The notes below the pieces were generated by a model, which had not been told where the DNA came from, did no database searches, and saw only the letters and a program-made list of their open reading frames with translations. From Membranipora membranacea (lineage: Eukaryota > Bryozoa > Gymnolaemata > Cheilostomatida > Membraniporidae), in NCBI GenBank assembly GCA_914767715.1, contig OU612070.1, positions 22,370,025-22,434,024 on the forward strand: a stretch of DNA of 64,000 nt, written 5' to 3'. Position numbers and translations under genes: made by a program. This document shows, piece after piece, positions 23,501 through 34,190 of this stretch; positions within the stretch are counted from its first letter, which is position 1; the number at the start of each line of letters is the position of its first letter.

Positions 23501-26008
23501 TCATATAAAATACTAGCTCCCTGAGACGATGCGTATTCTATCGAGGTGTTTTGCAAGAAATTGACAAAAATCGATAGGTACGGTCCTGGGGAAATTGGCC
23601 AATAATTGGGCAGAATTCCTTACTCGCTTAGAAACGCTTGAAACTCTGTTTTGACGTTCGCAATGACGTTCCTATATCTCATATAAAATATTAGCTCCCT
23701 GAGACGATGCGTATTCTATCGAGGTGTTTTGCCAGAAATTGACAAAAATCGATAGGTACGGTCCTGGGGAAATTGGCCAATAATTGGGCAGAATTCCTTA
23801 CTCGCTTAGAAACGCTTGAAACTCTGTTTTGACGTTCGCAATGACGTTCCTATATCTCATATAAAATATTAGCTCCCTGAGACGATGCGTATTCTATCGA
23901 GGTGTTTTGCCAGAAATTGACAAAAATTGATAGGTACGGTCCTGGGGAAATTGGCCAATAATTGGGCAGAATTCCTTACTCGCTTAGAAACGCTTGAAAC
24001 TCTGTTTTGACGTTCGCAATGACGTCCCTTTATCTCATATAAAATATTAGCTCCCTGAGACGATGCGTATTCTATCGAGGTGTTTTGCCAGAAATTGACA
24101 AAAATCGATAGGTACGGTCCTGGGGAAATTGGCCAATAATTGGGCAGAATTCCTTACTCGCTTAGAAACGCTTGAAACTCTGTTTTGCTGTTAGCAATGA
24201 CGTTCCTATATCTCATATAAAATATTAGGTCCCTGAGAAGATGCGTATTCTATCGAGGTGTTTTGCCAGAAATTGACAAAAATCGATAGGTACGGTCCTG
24301 GGGAAATTGGCCAATAATTGAGCAGAATTCCTTACTCGCTTAGAAACGCTTGAAACTCTGTTTTGACGTTCGCAATGACGTCCCTTTATCTCATATAAAA
24401 TATTAGCTCCCTGAGACGATGCGTATTCTATCGAGGTGTTTTGCCAGAAATTGACAAAAATCGATAGGTACGGCGGTCCTGGGGGATTTGGCCAATAATT
24501 GGGCAGAATTCCCTACTCGCTTAGAAACGCTTGAAACTCTGTTTTGACGTTCGCAATGACGTCCCTATATCTCATATAAAATATTAGCTCCCTGAGACGA
24601 TGCGTATTCTATCGAGGTGTTTTGCCAGAAATTGACAAAAATCGATAGGTACGGTCCTGGGGAAATTGGCCAATAATTGGGCAGAATTCCTTACTCGCTT
24701 AGAAACGCTTGAAACTCTGTTTGACGTTCGCAATGACGTTGCTATATCTCATATAAAATATTAGCTCCCTGAGACGATGCGTATTCTATCGAGGTGTTTT
24801 GCCAGAAATTGACAAAAATCGATAGGTACGGTCCAGGGGAAATTTGCCAATAATTGGGCAGAATTCCTTACTCGCTTAGAAACGCTTGAAACTCTGTTTT
24901 GACGTTCGTAATGACGTTCCTATATCTCATATAAAATATTAGCTCCCTGAGACGATGCGTATTCTATCGAGGTGTTTGGCCAGAAATTGACAAAAATCGA
25001 TAGGTACGGTCCTGGGGAAATTGGCCAATAATTGGGCAGAATTCCTTACTCGCTTAGAAACGCTTGAAACTCTGTTTGACGTTCGCAATGACGTTGCTAT
25101 ATCTCATATAAAATATTAGCTCCCTGAGACGATGCGTATTCTATCGAGGTGTTTTGCCAGAAATTGGCAAAAATCGATAGGTACGGTCCTGGGGAAATTG
25201 GCCAATAATTGGGCAGAATTCCTTACTCGCTTAGAAACGCTTGAAACTCTGTTTTGACGTTCGCAATGACGTTCCTATATCTCATATAAAATATTAGCTC
25301 CCTGAGACGATGCGTATTCTATCGAGATGTTTTGCCAGAAATTGACAAAAATCGATAGGTACGGTCCTGGGGAAATTGGCCAATAATTGGGCAGAATTCC
25401 TTACTCGCTTAGAAACGCTTGAAACTCTGTTTTGACGTTCGCCATGACGTCCCTTTATCTCATATAAAATATTAGCTCCCTGAGACGATGCGTATTCTAG
25501 CGAGGTGTTTTGCCAGAAATTGACAAAAATCGATAGGTACGGTCCTGGGGAAATTGGCCAATAATTGGGCAGAATTCCTTACTCGCTTAGAAACGCTTGA
25601 AACTCTGTTTTGACGTTCGCAATGACGTTCCTATATCTCATATAAAATATTAGCTTCCTGAGACGATGCATATTCTATCGAGGTGTTTTGCCAGAAATTG
25701 ACAAAAATTGATAGGTACGGTCCTGGGGAAATTGGCCAATAATTGGGCAGAATTCCTTACTCGCTTAGAAACGCTTGAAACTCTGTTTTGACGTTCGCAA
25801 TGACGTTCCTATATCTCATATAAAATATTAGCTCCCTGAGACGATGCATATTCTATCGAGGTGTTTTGCCAGAAATTGACAAAAATTGATAGGTACGGTC
25901 CTGGGGAAATTGGCCAATAATTGGGCAGAATTCCTTACTCGCTTAGAAACGCTTGAAACTCTGTTTTGACGTTCGCAATGACGTCCCTTTATCTCATATA
26001 AAATATTA
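19488..26008 (+). repeat. Large segmental duplication (7,478-bp offset), copy 2
   Basis: This is the partner of 12,010-18,530. Divergence is limited to scattered single bases, such as ctgtgacg at about 19,607, gagattc versus gaggttc at 21,873, gtccagggg at about 24,832, and agcttcctg with gcatatt near 25,660. The right end is where marks stop agreeing (ggtgtattgcc at about 26,040 has no partner). Confidence 0.88.
24187..24742 (+). repeat. Marked monomer group, copy 2 of 3
   Basis: This copy belongs to the 7,478-bp duplication. It has gctgttagc (24,187), ggtccctgagaag (24,229), cggcggtcc (about 24,470) and tgtttgacg (24,718). Confidence 0.8.
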
Positions 26009-27599
26009 GCTCCCTGAGACGATGCGTATTCTATCGAGGTGTATTGCCAGAAATTGACAAAAATCGATAGGTACGGTCCTGGGGAAATTGGCCAATAATT
26101 GGGCAGAATTCCTCACTCGCTTAGAAACGCTTGAAACTCTGTTTTGACGTTCGCAATGACGTTCCTATATCTCATATAAAATATTAGCTCCCTGAGACGA
26201 TGCGTATTCTATCGAGGTGTTTTGCCAGAAATTGACAAAAATCGATAGGTACGGTCCTGGGGAAATTGGCCAATAATTGGGCAGAATTCCTTACTCGCTT
26301 AGAAACGCTTGAAACTCTGTTTTGACGTTCGCAATGACGTTCCTATATCTCATATAAAATATTAGCTCCCTGAGACGATGCGTATTCTATCGAGGTGTTT
26401 TGCCAGAAATTGACAAAAATCGATAGGTACGGTCCTGGGGAAATTGGCCAATAATTGGGCAGAATTCCTTACTCGCTTAGAAACGCTTGAAACTCTGTTT
26501 TGACGTTCGCAATGACGTCCCTTTATCTCATATAAAATATTAGCTCCCTGAGACGATGCGTATTCTAGCGAGGTGTTTTGCCAGAAATTGACAAAAATCG
26601 ATAGGTACGGTCCTGGGGAAATTGGCCAATAATTGGGCAGAATTCCTTACTCGCTTAGAAACGCTTGAAACTCTGTTTTGCCGTTCGCAATGACGTTCCT
26701 ATGTCTCATATAAAATATTAGCTCCCTGAGACGATGCGTATTCTATCGAGGTGTTTTGCCAGAAATTGATAAAAATCGATAGGTACGGTCCTGGGGAAAT
26801 TGGCCAATAATTGGGCAGAATTCCTTACTCGCTTAGAAACGCTTGAAACTCTGTTTTGACGTTCGCAATGACGTTCCTATATCTCATATAAAATATTAGC
26901 TCCCTGAGACGATGCATATTCTATCGAGGTGTTTTGCCAGAAATTGACAAAAATTGATAGGTACGGTCCTGGGGAAATTGGCCAATAATTGGGCAGAATT
27001 CCTTACTCGCTTAGAAACGCTTGAAACTCTGTTTTGACGTTCGCAATGACGTCCCTTTATCTCATATAAAATATTAGCTCCCTGAGACGATGCGTATTCT
27101 AGCGAGGTGTTTTGCCAGAAATTGACAAAAATCGATAGGTACGGTCCTGGGGAAATTGGCCAATAATTGGGCAGAATTCCTTACTCGCTTAGAAACGCTT
27201 GAAACTCTGTTTTGCTGTTAGCAATGACGTTCCTATATCTCATATAAAATATTAGCTCCCTGAGAAGATGCGTATTCTATCGAGGTGTTTTGCCAGAAAT
27301 TGACAAAAATCGATAGGTACGGTCCTGGGGAAATTGGCCAATAATTGGGCAGAATTCCTTACTCGCTTAGAAACGCTTGAAACTCTGTTTTGACGTTCGC
27401 AATGACGTCCCTTTATCTCATATAAAATATTAGCTCCCTGAGACGATGCGTATTCTATCGAGGTGTTTTGCCAGAAATTGACAAAAATCGATAGGTACGG
27501 CGGTCCTGGGGGATTTGGCCAATAATTGGGCAGAATTCCTTACTCGCTTAGAAACGCTTGAAACTCTGTTTTGACGTTCGCAATGACGTCCCTATATCT
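26009..27599 (+). repeat. A monomers between two duplications
   Basis: These are A monomers with a 3-monomer (534-bp) spacing of ctagcgagg (26,565 and 27,099). Other marks are ggtgtattgcc (about 26,040), cctcactcg (about 26,112), ttgccgttcg and atgtctc (about 26,680-26,700). Nothing but satellite is present. Confidence 0.75.
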
Positions 27600-27769
27600 C
27601 ATATAAAATATTAGCTCCCTGAGACGATGCGTATTCTATCGAGGTGTTTTGCCAGAAATTGACAAAAATCGATAGGTACGGTCCTGGGGAAATTGGCCAA
27701 TAATTGGGCAGAATTCCTTACTCGCTTAGAAACGCTTGAAACTCTGTTTGACGTTCGCAATGACGTTGC
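27214..27769 (+). repeat. Marked monomer group, copy 3 of 3
   Basis: It lies 3,027 bp beyond copy 2 (17 x 178 + 1) with gctgttagc (27,214), ctgagaagatg (about 27,262), cggcggtcc (about 27,497) and tgtttgacg (27,745). It lacks the 'taggt' change of copies 1 and 2, so it may preserve the older state or have been partly converted. Confidence 0.78.
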
Positions 27770-28500
27770 TATATCTCATATAAAATATTAGCTCCCTGAG
27801 ACGATGCGTATTCTATCGAGGTGTTTTGCCAGAAATTGACAAAAATTGATAGGTACGGTCCTGGGGAAATTGGCCAATAATTGGGCAGAATTCCTTACTC
27901 GCTTAGAAGCGCTTGAAACTCTGTTTTGACGTTCGCAATGACGTTCCTATATCTCATATAAAATATTAGCTCCCTGAGACGATGCATATTCTATCGAGGT
28001 GTTTTGCCAGAAATTGACAAAAATTGATAGGTACGGTCCTGGGGAAATTGGCCAATAATTGGGCAGAATTCCTTACTCGCTTAGAAACGCTTGAAACTCT
28101 GTTTTGACGTTCGCAATGACGTTCCTATATCTCATATAAAATATCAGCTCCCTGAGAAGATGCGTATTCTATCGAGGTGTTTTGCCAGAAATTGACAAAA
28201 ATCGATAGGTACGGTCCTGGGGAAATTGGCCAATAATTGGGCAGAATTCCTTACTCGCTTAGAAACGCTTGAAACTCTGTTTTGACGTTCGCAATGACGT
28301 TCCTATATCTCATATAAAATATCATCTCCCCGAGACGATGTGTATTCTATCGAGGTGTTTTGCCAGAAATTGACAAAAATCGATAGGTACGGTCCTGGGG
28401 AAATTGGCCAATAATTGGGCAGAATTCCTTACTCGCTTAGAAACGCTTGAAACTCTGTTTTGACGTTCGCAATGACGTTCCTATATCTCATATAAAATAT

Positions 28501-29568
28501 CATCTCCCTGAGACGATGTGTATTCTATCGAGGTGTTTTGCCAGAAATTGACAAAAATCGATAGGTACGGTCCTTGGGAATTTAGACAATAATTGGGCGG
28601 AATTCCTTACTCGCTTAGAAACGCTTGAAACTCAGTTTTGACGTTCGCAATGACGTCCCTTTATCTCATATAAAATATTAGCTCCCTGAGACGATGCGTA
28701 TTCTATCGAGGTGTTTTGCCAGAAATTGACAAAAATCGATAGGTACGGTCCTGGGGACATTGGCCAATAATTGGGCAGAATTCCTTACTCGCTTAGAAAC
28801 GCTTGAAACTCTGTTATGACGTTCGCAATGACGTCCCTATATCTCATATAAAATATTAGCTCACTGTGACGTTGCGTAGTCTATTGAGGTATTTTGCAAG
28901 AAGTTGACAAAAATCGATAGGTACGGTCCTGGGGAAATTAGCCAATAATTTGGCGGAATTCTGTACTCGCTTGGAAACGCTTGAAACTCTGTTTTCAAGT
29001 TCGCAATGACGTCCCTATATCTCATATAAAATATTAGCTCCCTGTGACGTTGCGTATTCTATAGAGGTATTTTGCCAGAAATTGACTAAAATCGATAGGA
29101 ACGGTCCTGGGGAAATTAGCCAATAATCGGGCGGATTTCCTTACTCGCTTAGAAACGCTTGAAACTCTGTTTTGAAGTTCGCAGTGACGTCCCTATATCT
29201 CATATAAAATATTAGCTCCCTGTGACGTTGCGTATTCTATCGAGGTCTTTTGCCAGAAATTGACAAAACTCGATAGGTACGGTCCTGGGGAAATTAGCCA
29301 ATAATTGGGCGGAATTCCTTACTCGCTTAGAAACGCTTGAAACTCAGTTTTGACGTTCGCAATGACGTTCCTATATCTCATATAAAATATTAGCTCCCTG
29401 AGACGATGCGTATTCTATCGAGGTGTTTTGCCAGAAATTGACAAAAATCGATAGGTACGGTCCTGGGGAAATTGGCCAATAATTGGGCAGAATTCCTTTC
29501 TCGCTTAGAAACGCTTGAAACTCTGTTTTGACGTTCGCAATGACGTTCCTATATCTCATATAAAATAT
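28501..29568 (+). repeat. 6-monomer HOR (1,068 bp) mixing A and B
   Basis: The order is: a monomer with catctccctgagacgatgtg and a tccttgggaatttagac back half; an A monomer ending tgttatgac; two B monomers (ttttcaag, then tatagagg with aatcggg); a B monomer with tcttttgcc and aaactcgat; and an A monomer with cctttctcg. It restarts at 29,569, 31,170 and 32,238 (1,068-bp steps broken by the 2,669-bp junction). This HOR alternates both subfamilies within one unit. Confidence 0.82.
28853..29208 (+). repeat. Recurring two-monomer B cassette
   Basis: Monomer one has tcactgtgacgttgcg, gcaagaagttgac, aatttggcgg, ctgtactcgcttgg and ttttcaag. Monomer two has tatagagg, gactaaaatcg, ggaacgg, aatcggg and gcagtgacg. 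The same 356-bp pair is at 29,921, 31,522, 32,590, 35,438, 40,604, 46,483 and 60,987, making eight copies. Some are explained by the large duplications; those at 46,483 and 60,987 are not part of them and have extra changes. Confidence 0.85.
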
Positions 29569-30268
29569 CATCTCCCTGAGACGATGTGTATTCTATCGAG
29601 GTGTTTTGCCAGAAATTGACAAAAATCGATAGGTACGGTCCTTGGGAATTTAGACAATAATTGGGCGGAATTCCTTACTCGCTTAGAAACGCTTGAAACT
29701 CTGTTTTGACGTTCGCAATGACGTCCCTTTATCTCATATAAAATATTAGCTCCCTGAGACGATGCGTATTCTATCGAGGTGTTTTGCCAGAAATTGACAA
29801 AAATCGATAGGTACGGTCCTGGGGACATTGGCCAATAATTGGGCAGAATTCCTTACTCGCTTAGAAACGCTTGAAACTCTGTTATGACGTTCGCAATGAC
29901 GTCCCTATATCTCATATAAAATATTAGCTCACTGTGACGTTGCGTAGTCTATTGAGGTATTTTGCAAGAAGTTGACAAAAATCGATAGGTACGGTCCTGG
30001 GGAAATTAGCCAATAATTTGGCGGAATTCTGTACTCGCTTGGAAACGCTTGAAACTCTGTTTTCAAGTTCGCAATGACGTCCCTATATCTCATATAAAAT
30101 ATTAGCTCCCTGTGACGTTGCGTATTCTATAGAGGTATTTTGCCAGAAATTGACTAAAATCGATAGGAACGGTCCTGGGGAAATTAGCCAATAATCGGGC
30201 GGATTTCCTTACTCGCTTAGAAACGCTTGAAACTCTGTTTTGAAGTTCGCAGTGACGTCCCTATATCT

Positions 30269-32937
30269 CATATAAAATATTAGCTCCCTGAGACGATGCG
30301 TATTCTATCGAGGTGTTTTGCCAGAAATTGACAAAAATCGATAGGTACGGTCCTGGGGAAATTGGCCAATAATTGGGCAGAATTCCTTACTCGCTTAGAA
30401 ACGCTTGAAACTCTGTTTGACGTTCGCAATGACGTTGCTATATCTCATATAAAATATTAGCTCCCTGAGACGATGCGTATTCTATCGAGGTGTTTTGCCA
30501 GAAATTGACAAAAATTGATAGGTACGGTCCTGGGGAAATTGGCCAATAATTGGGCAGAATTCCTTACTCGCTTAGAAACGCTTGAAACTCTGTTTTGACG
30601 TTCGCAATGACGTTCCTATATCTCATATAAAATATTAGCTCCCTGAGACGATGCATATTCTATCGAGGTGTTTTGCCAGAAATTGACAAAAATTGATAGG
30701 TACGGTCCTGGGGAAATTGGCCAATAATTGGGCAGAATTCCTTACTCGCTTAGAAACGCTTGAAACTCTGTTTTGACGTTCGCAATGACGTTCCTATATC
30801 TCATATAAAATATCAGCTCCCTGAGAAGATGCGTATTCTATCGAGGTGTTTTGCCAGAAATTGACAAAAATCGATAGGTACGGTCCTGGGGAAATTGGCC
30901 AATAATTGGGCAGAATTCCTTACTCGCTTAGAAACGCTTGAAACTCTGTTTTGACGTTCGCAATGACGTTCCTATATCTCATATAAAATATCATCTCCCC
31001 GAGACGATGTGTATTCTATCGAGGTGTTTTGCCAGAAATTGACAAAAATCGATAGGTACGGTCCTGGGGAAATTGGCCAATAATTGGGCAGAATTCCTTA
31101 CTCGCTTAGAAACGCTTGAAACTCTGTTTTGACGTTCGCAATGACGTTCCTATATCTCATATAAAATATCATCTCCCTGAGACGATGTGTATTCTATCGA
31201 GGTGTTTTGCCAGAAATTGACAAAAATCGATAGGTACGGTCCTTGGGAATTTAGACAATAATTGGGCGGAATTCCTTACTCGCTTAGAAACGCTTGAAAC
31301 TCAGTTTTGACGTTCGCAATGACGTCCCTTTATCTCATATAAAATATTAGCTCCCTGAGACGATGCGTATTCTATCGAGGTGTTTTGCCAGAAATTGACA
31401 AAAATCGATAGGTACGGTCCTGGGGAAATTGGCCAATAATTGGGCAGAATTCCTTACTCGCTTAGAAACGCTTGAAACTCTGTTATGACGTTCGCAATGA
31501 CGTCCCTATATCTCATATAAAATATTAGCTCACTGTGACGTTGCGTAGTCTATTGAGGTATTTTGCAAGAAGTTGACAAAAATCGATAGGTACGGTCCTG
31601 GGGAAATTAGCCAATAATTTGGCGGAATTCTGTACTCGCTTGGAAACGCTTGAAACTCTGTTTTCAAGTTCGCAATGACGTCCCTATATCTCATATAAAA
31701 TATTAGCTCCCTGTGACGTTGCGTATTCTATAGAGGTATTTTGCCAGAAATTGACTAAAATCGATAGGAACGGTCCTGGGGAAATTAGCCAATAATCGGG
31801 CGGATTTCCTTACTCGCTTAGAAACGCTTGAAACTCTGTTTTGAAGTTCGCAGTGACGTCCCTATATCTCATATAAAATATTAGCTCCCTGTGACGTTGC
31901 GTATTCTATCGAGGTCTTTTGCCAGAAATTGACAAAACTCGATAGGTACGGTCCTGGGGAAATTAGCCAATAATTGGGCGGAATTCCTTACTCGCTTAGA
32001 AACGCTTGAAACTCAGTTTTGACGTTCGCAATGACGTTCCTATATCTCATATAAAATATTAGCTCCCTGAGACGATGCGTATTCTATCGAGGTGTTTTGC
32101 CAGAAATTGACAAAAATCGATAGGTACGGTCCTGGGGAAATTGGCCAATAATTGGGCAGAATTCCTTTCTCGCTTAGAAACGCTTGAAACTCTGTTTTGA
32201 CGTTCGCAATGACGTTCCTATATCTCATATAAAATATCATCTCCCTGAGACGATGTGTATTCTATCGAGGTGTTTTGCCAGAAATTGACAAAAATCGATA
32301 GGTACGGTCCTTGGGAATTTAGACAATAATTGGGCGGAATTCCTTACTCGCTTAGAAACGCTTGAAACTCAGTTTTGACGTTCGCAATGACGTCCCTTTA
32401 TCTCATATAAAATATTAGCTCCCTGAGACGATGCGTATTCTATCGAGGTGTTTTGCCAGAAATTGACAAAAATCGATAGGTACGGTCCTGGGGACATTGG
32501 CCAATAATTGGGCAGAATTCCTTACTCGCTTAGAAACGCTTGAAACTCTGTTATGACGTTCGCAATGACGTCCCTATATCTCATATAAAATATTAGCTCA
32601 CTGTGACGTTGCGTAGTCTATTGAGGTATTTTGCAAGAAGTTGACAAAAATCGATAGGTACGGTCCTGGGGAAATTAGCCAATAATTTGGCGGAATTCTG
32701 TACTCGCTTGGAAACGCTTGAAACTCTGTTTTCAAGTTCGCAATGACGTCCCTATATCTCATATAAAATATTAGCTCCCTGTGACGTTGCGTATTCTATA
32801 GAGGTATTTTGCCAGAAATTGACTAAAATCGATAGGAACGGTCCTGGGGAAATTAGCCAATAATCGGGCGGATTTCCTTACTCGCTTAGAAACGCTTGAA
32901 ACTCTGTTTTGAAGTTCGCAGTGACGTCCCTATATCT
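30269..32937 (+). repeat. Tandem duplication of 2,669 bp, unit 2
   Basis: This is the second unit. The junction near 30,269 joins a B monomer end (gcagtgacgtccc) to an A monomer start (ctgagacg), a join not required inside either unit. Single-base differences from unit 1 include gaaattgg versus gacattgg (about 31,425) and actcag versus actctg (about 32,369). Confidence 0.88.
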
Positions 32938-33301
32938 CATATAAAATATTAGCTCCCTGTGACGTTGCGTATTCTATCGAGGTCTTTTGCCAGAAATTGA
33001 CAAAACTCGATAGGTACGGTCCTGGGGAAATTAGCCAATAATTGGGCGGAATTCCTTACTCGCTTAGAAACGCTTGAAACTCAGTTTTGACGTTCGCAAT
33101 GACGTTCCTATATCTCATATAAAATATTAGCTCCCTGAGACGATGCGTATTCTATCGAGGTGTTTTGCCAGAAATTGACAAAAATCGATAGGTACGGTCC
33201 TGGGGAAATTGGCCAATAATTGGGCAGAATTCCTTTCTCGCTTAGAAACGCTTGAAACTCTGTTTTGACGTTCGCAATGACGTCCCTTTATCTCATATAA
33301 A

Positions 33302-34190
33302 ATATTAGCTCACTGAGACGATGCCTATTCTATCGAGGTGGTTTGCCAGAAATTGACAAAAATCGATAGGTACGGTCCTGGGGAAATTGGCCAATAATTG
33401 GGCAGAATTCCTTACTCGCTTAGAAACGCTTGAAACTCTGTTTTGACGTTCGCAATGACGTTCCTATATCTCATATAAAATATTAGCTCCCTGAGACGAT
33501 GTGTATTCTATCGAGGTGTTTTGCCAGAAATTGACAAAAATCGATAGGTACGGTCCTGGGGAAATTGGCCAATAATTTGGCAGAATTCCTTACTCGCTTA
33601 GAAACGTTTGAAACCCTGTTTTGACGTTCGCAATGACGTCCCTATATCTCATATAAATTATTAGCTCCCTGAGACGATGCGATTTCTATCGAGGTAATTT
33701 GCCAGAAATTGACAAAAATCGATAGGTGCGGTCCTGGGGAAATAAGCCAATAATTGGGCGGAATTCCTTACTCGCTTAGAAACGCTTGAAATTCTGTTTT
33801 GAAGTTCGCAATGACGCCCCTTTATCTCATATAAAATATTAGCTCACTGAGACGATGCCTATTCTATCGAGGTGTTTTGCCAGAAATTGACAAAAATCGA
33901 TAGGTACGGTCCTGGGGAAATTGGCCAATAATTGGGCAGAATTCCTTACTCGCTTAGAAACGCTTGAAACTCTGTTTTGACGTTCGCAATGACGTTCCTA
34001 TATCTCATATAAAATATTAGCTCCCTGAGACGATGTGTATTCTATCGAGGTGTTTTGCCAGAAATTGACAAAAATCGATAGGTACGGTCCTGGGGAAATT
34101 GGCCAATAATTTGGCAGAATTCCTTACTCGCTTAGAAACGTTTGAAACCCTGTTTTGACGTTCGCAATGACGTCCCTATATCTCATATAA
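33302..34190 (+). repeat. 3-monomer (534-bp) local tandem repeat
   Basis: Marks tcactgagacgatgcctattc (33,302/33,836), gatgtgtattc (33,501/34,035) and gtttgaaaccctg (about 33,606/34,140) recur 534 bp apart. The second copy breaks off near 34,190, where it reads ataacttattag instead of ataaattattag. Confidence 0.8.

Larger units (their letters stand above)
1..28852 (+). repeat. Subfamily A block
   Basis: These monomers carry the A states: ctgagacgatgcg at the front, ggtgttttgcc, aaattggccaat, gggcagaattcc and ttttgacgttc. They are very similar to one another. Most differ by a few recurrent alternatives, such as gac/gat at position 56, tt/tc/cc at 161-162, aac/agc at 125 and gacg/gaca at 147. 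The block ends where the first clear B monomer starts at 28,853. A few B-like states appear earlier; the monomer around 15,870 has gttgcg and ggtattttgcc. Confidence 0.9.
27600..30268 (+). repeat. Tandem duplication of 2,669 bp, unit 1
   Basis: The unit is 15 x 178 - 1 bp; the missing base is in tgtttgacg (27,745). It repeats immediately at 30,269-32,937: tatcagctccctgagaag (28,142/30,811), tcatctccccgagacg (28,322/30,991), tgttatgac (28,812/31,481), and tcttttgcc with aaactcgat (about 29,250/31,920). Length equals offset, so it is a true tandem duplication. It contains the first B monomers of the window, so part of the A/B mixing was copied as a block. Confidence 0.88.

Noticed and set aside
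29371-29571. Minus-strand open frame of 66 codons, repeated identically at 32,040-32,240
   Set aside because: It is a read-through of one monomer of the satellite, and the second copy lies exactly one 2,669-bp duplication away. It has no start context, no known domain and no conservation of frame, since 178 is not a multiple of 3.
29568-29828. Minus-strand open frame of 86 codons
   Set aside because: It crosses a monomer boundary only because chance substitutions removed stops. Its peptide is the satellite translated in two frames, with no sign of coding selection.
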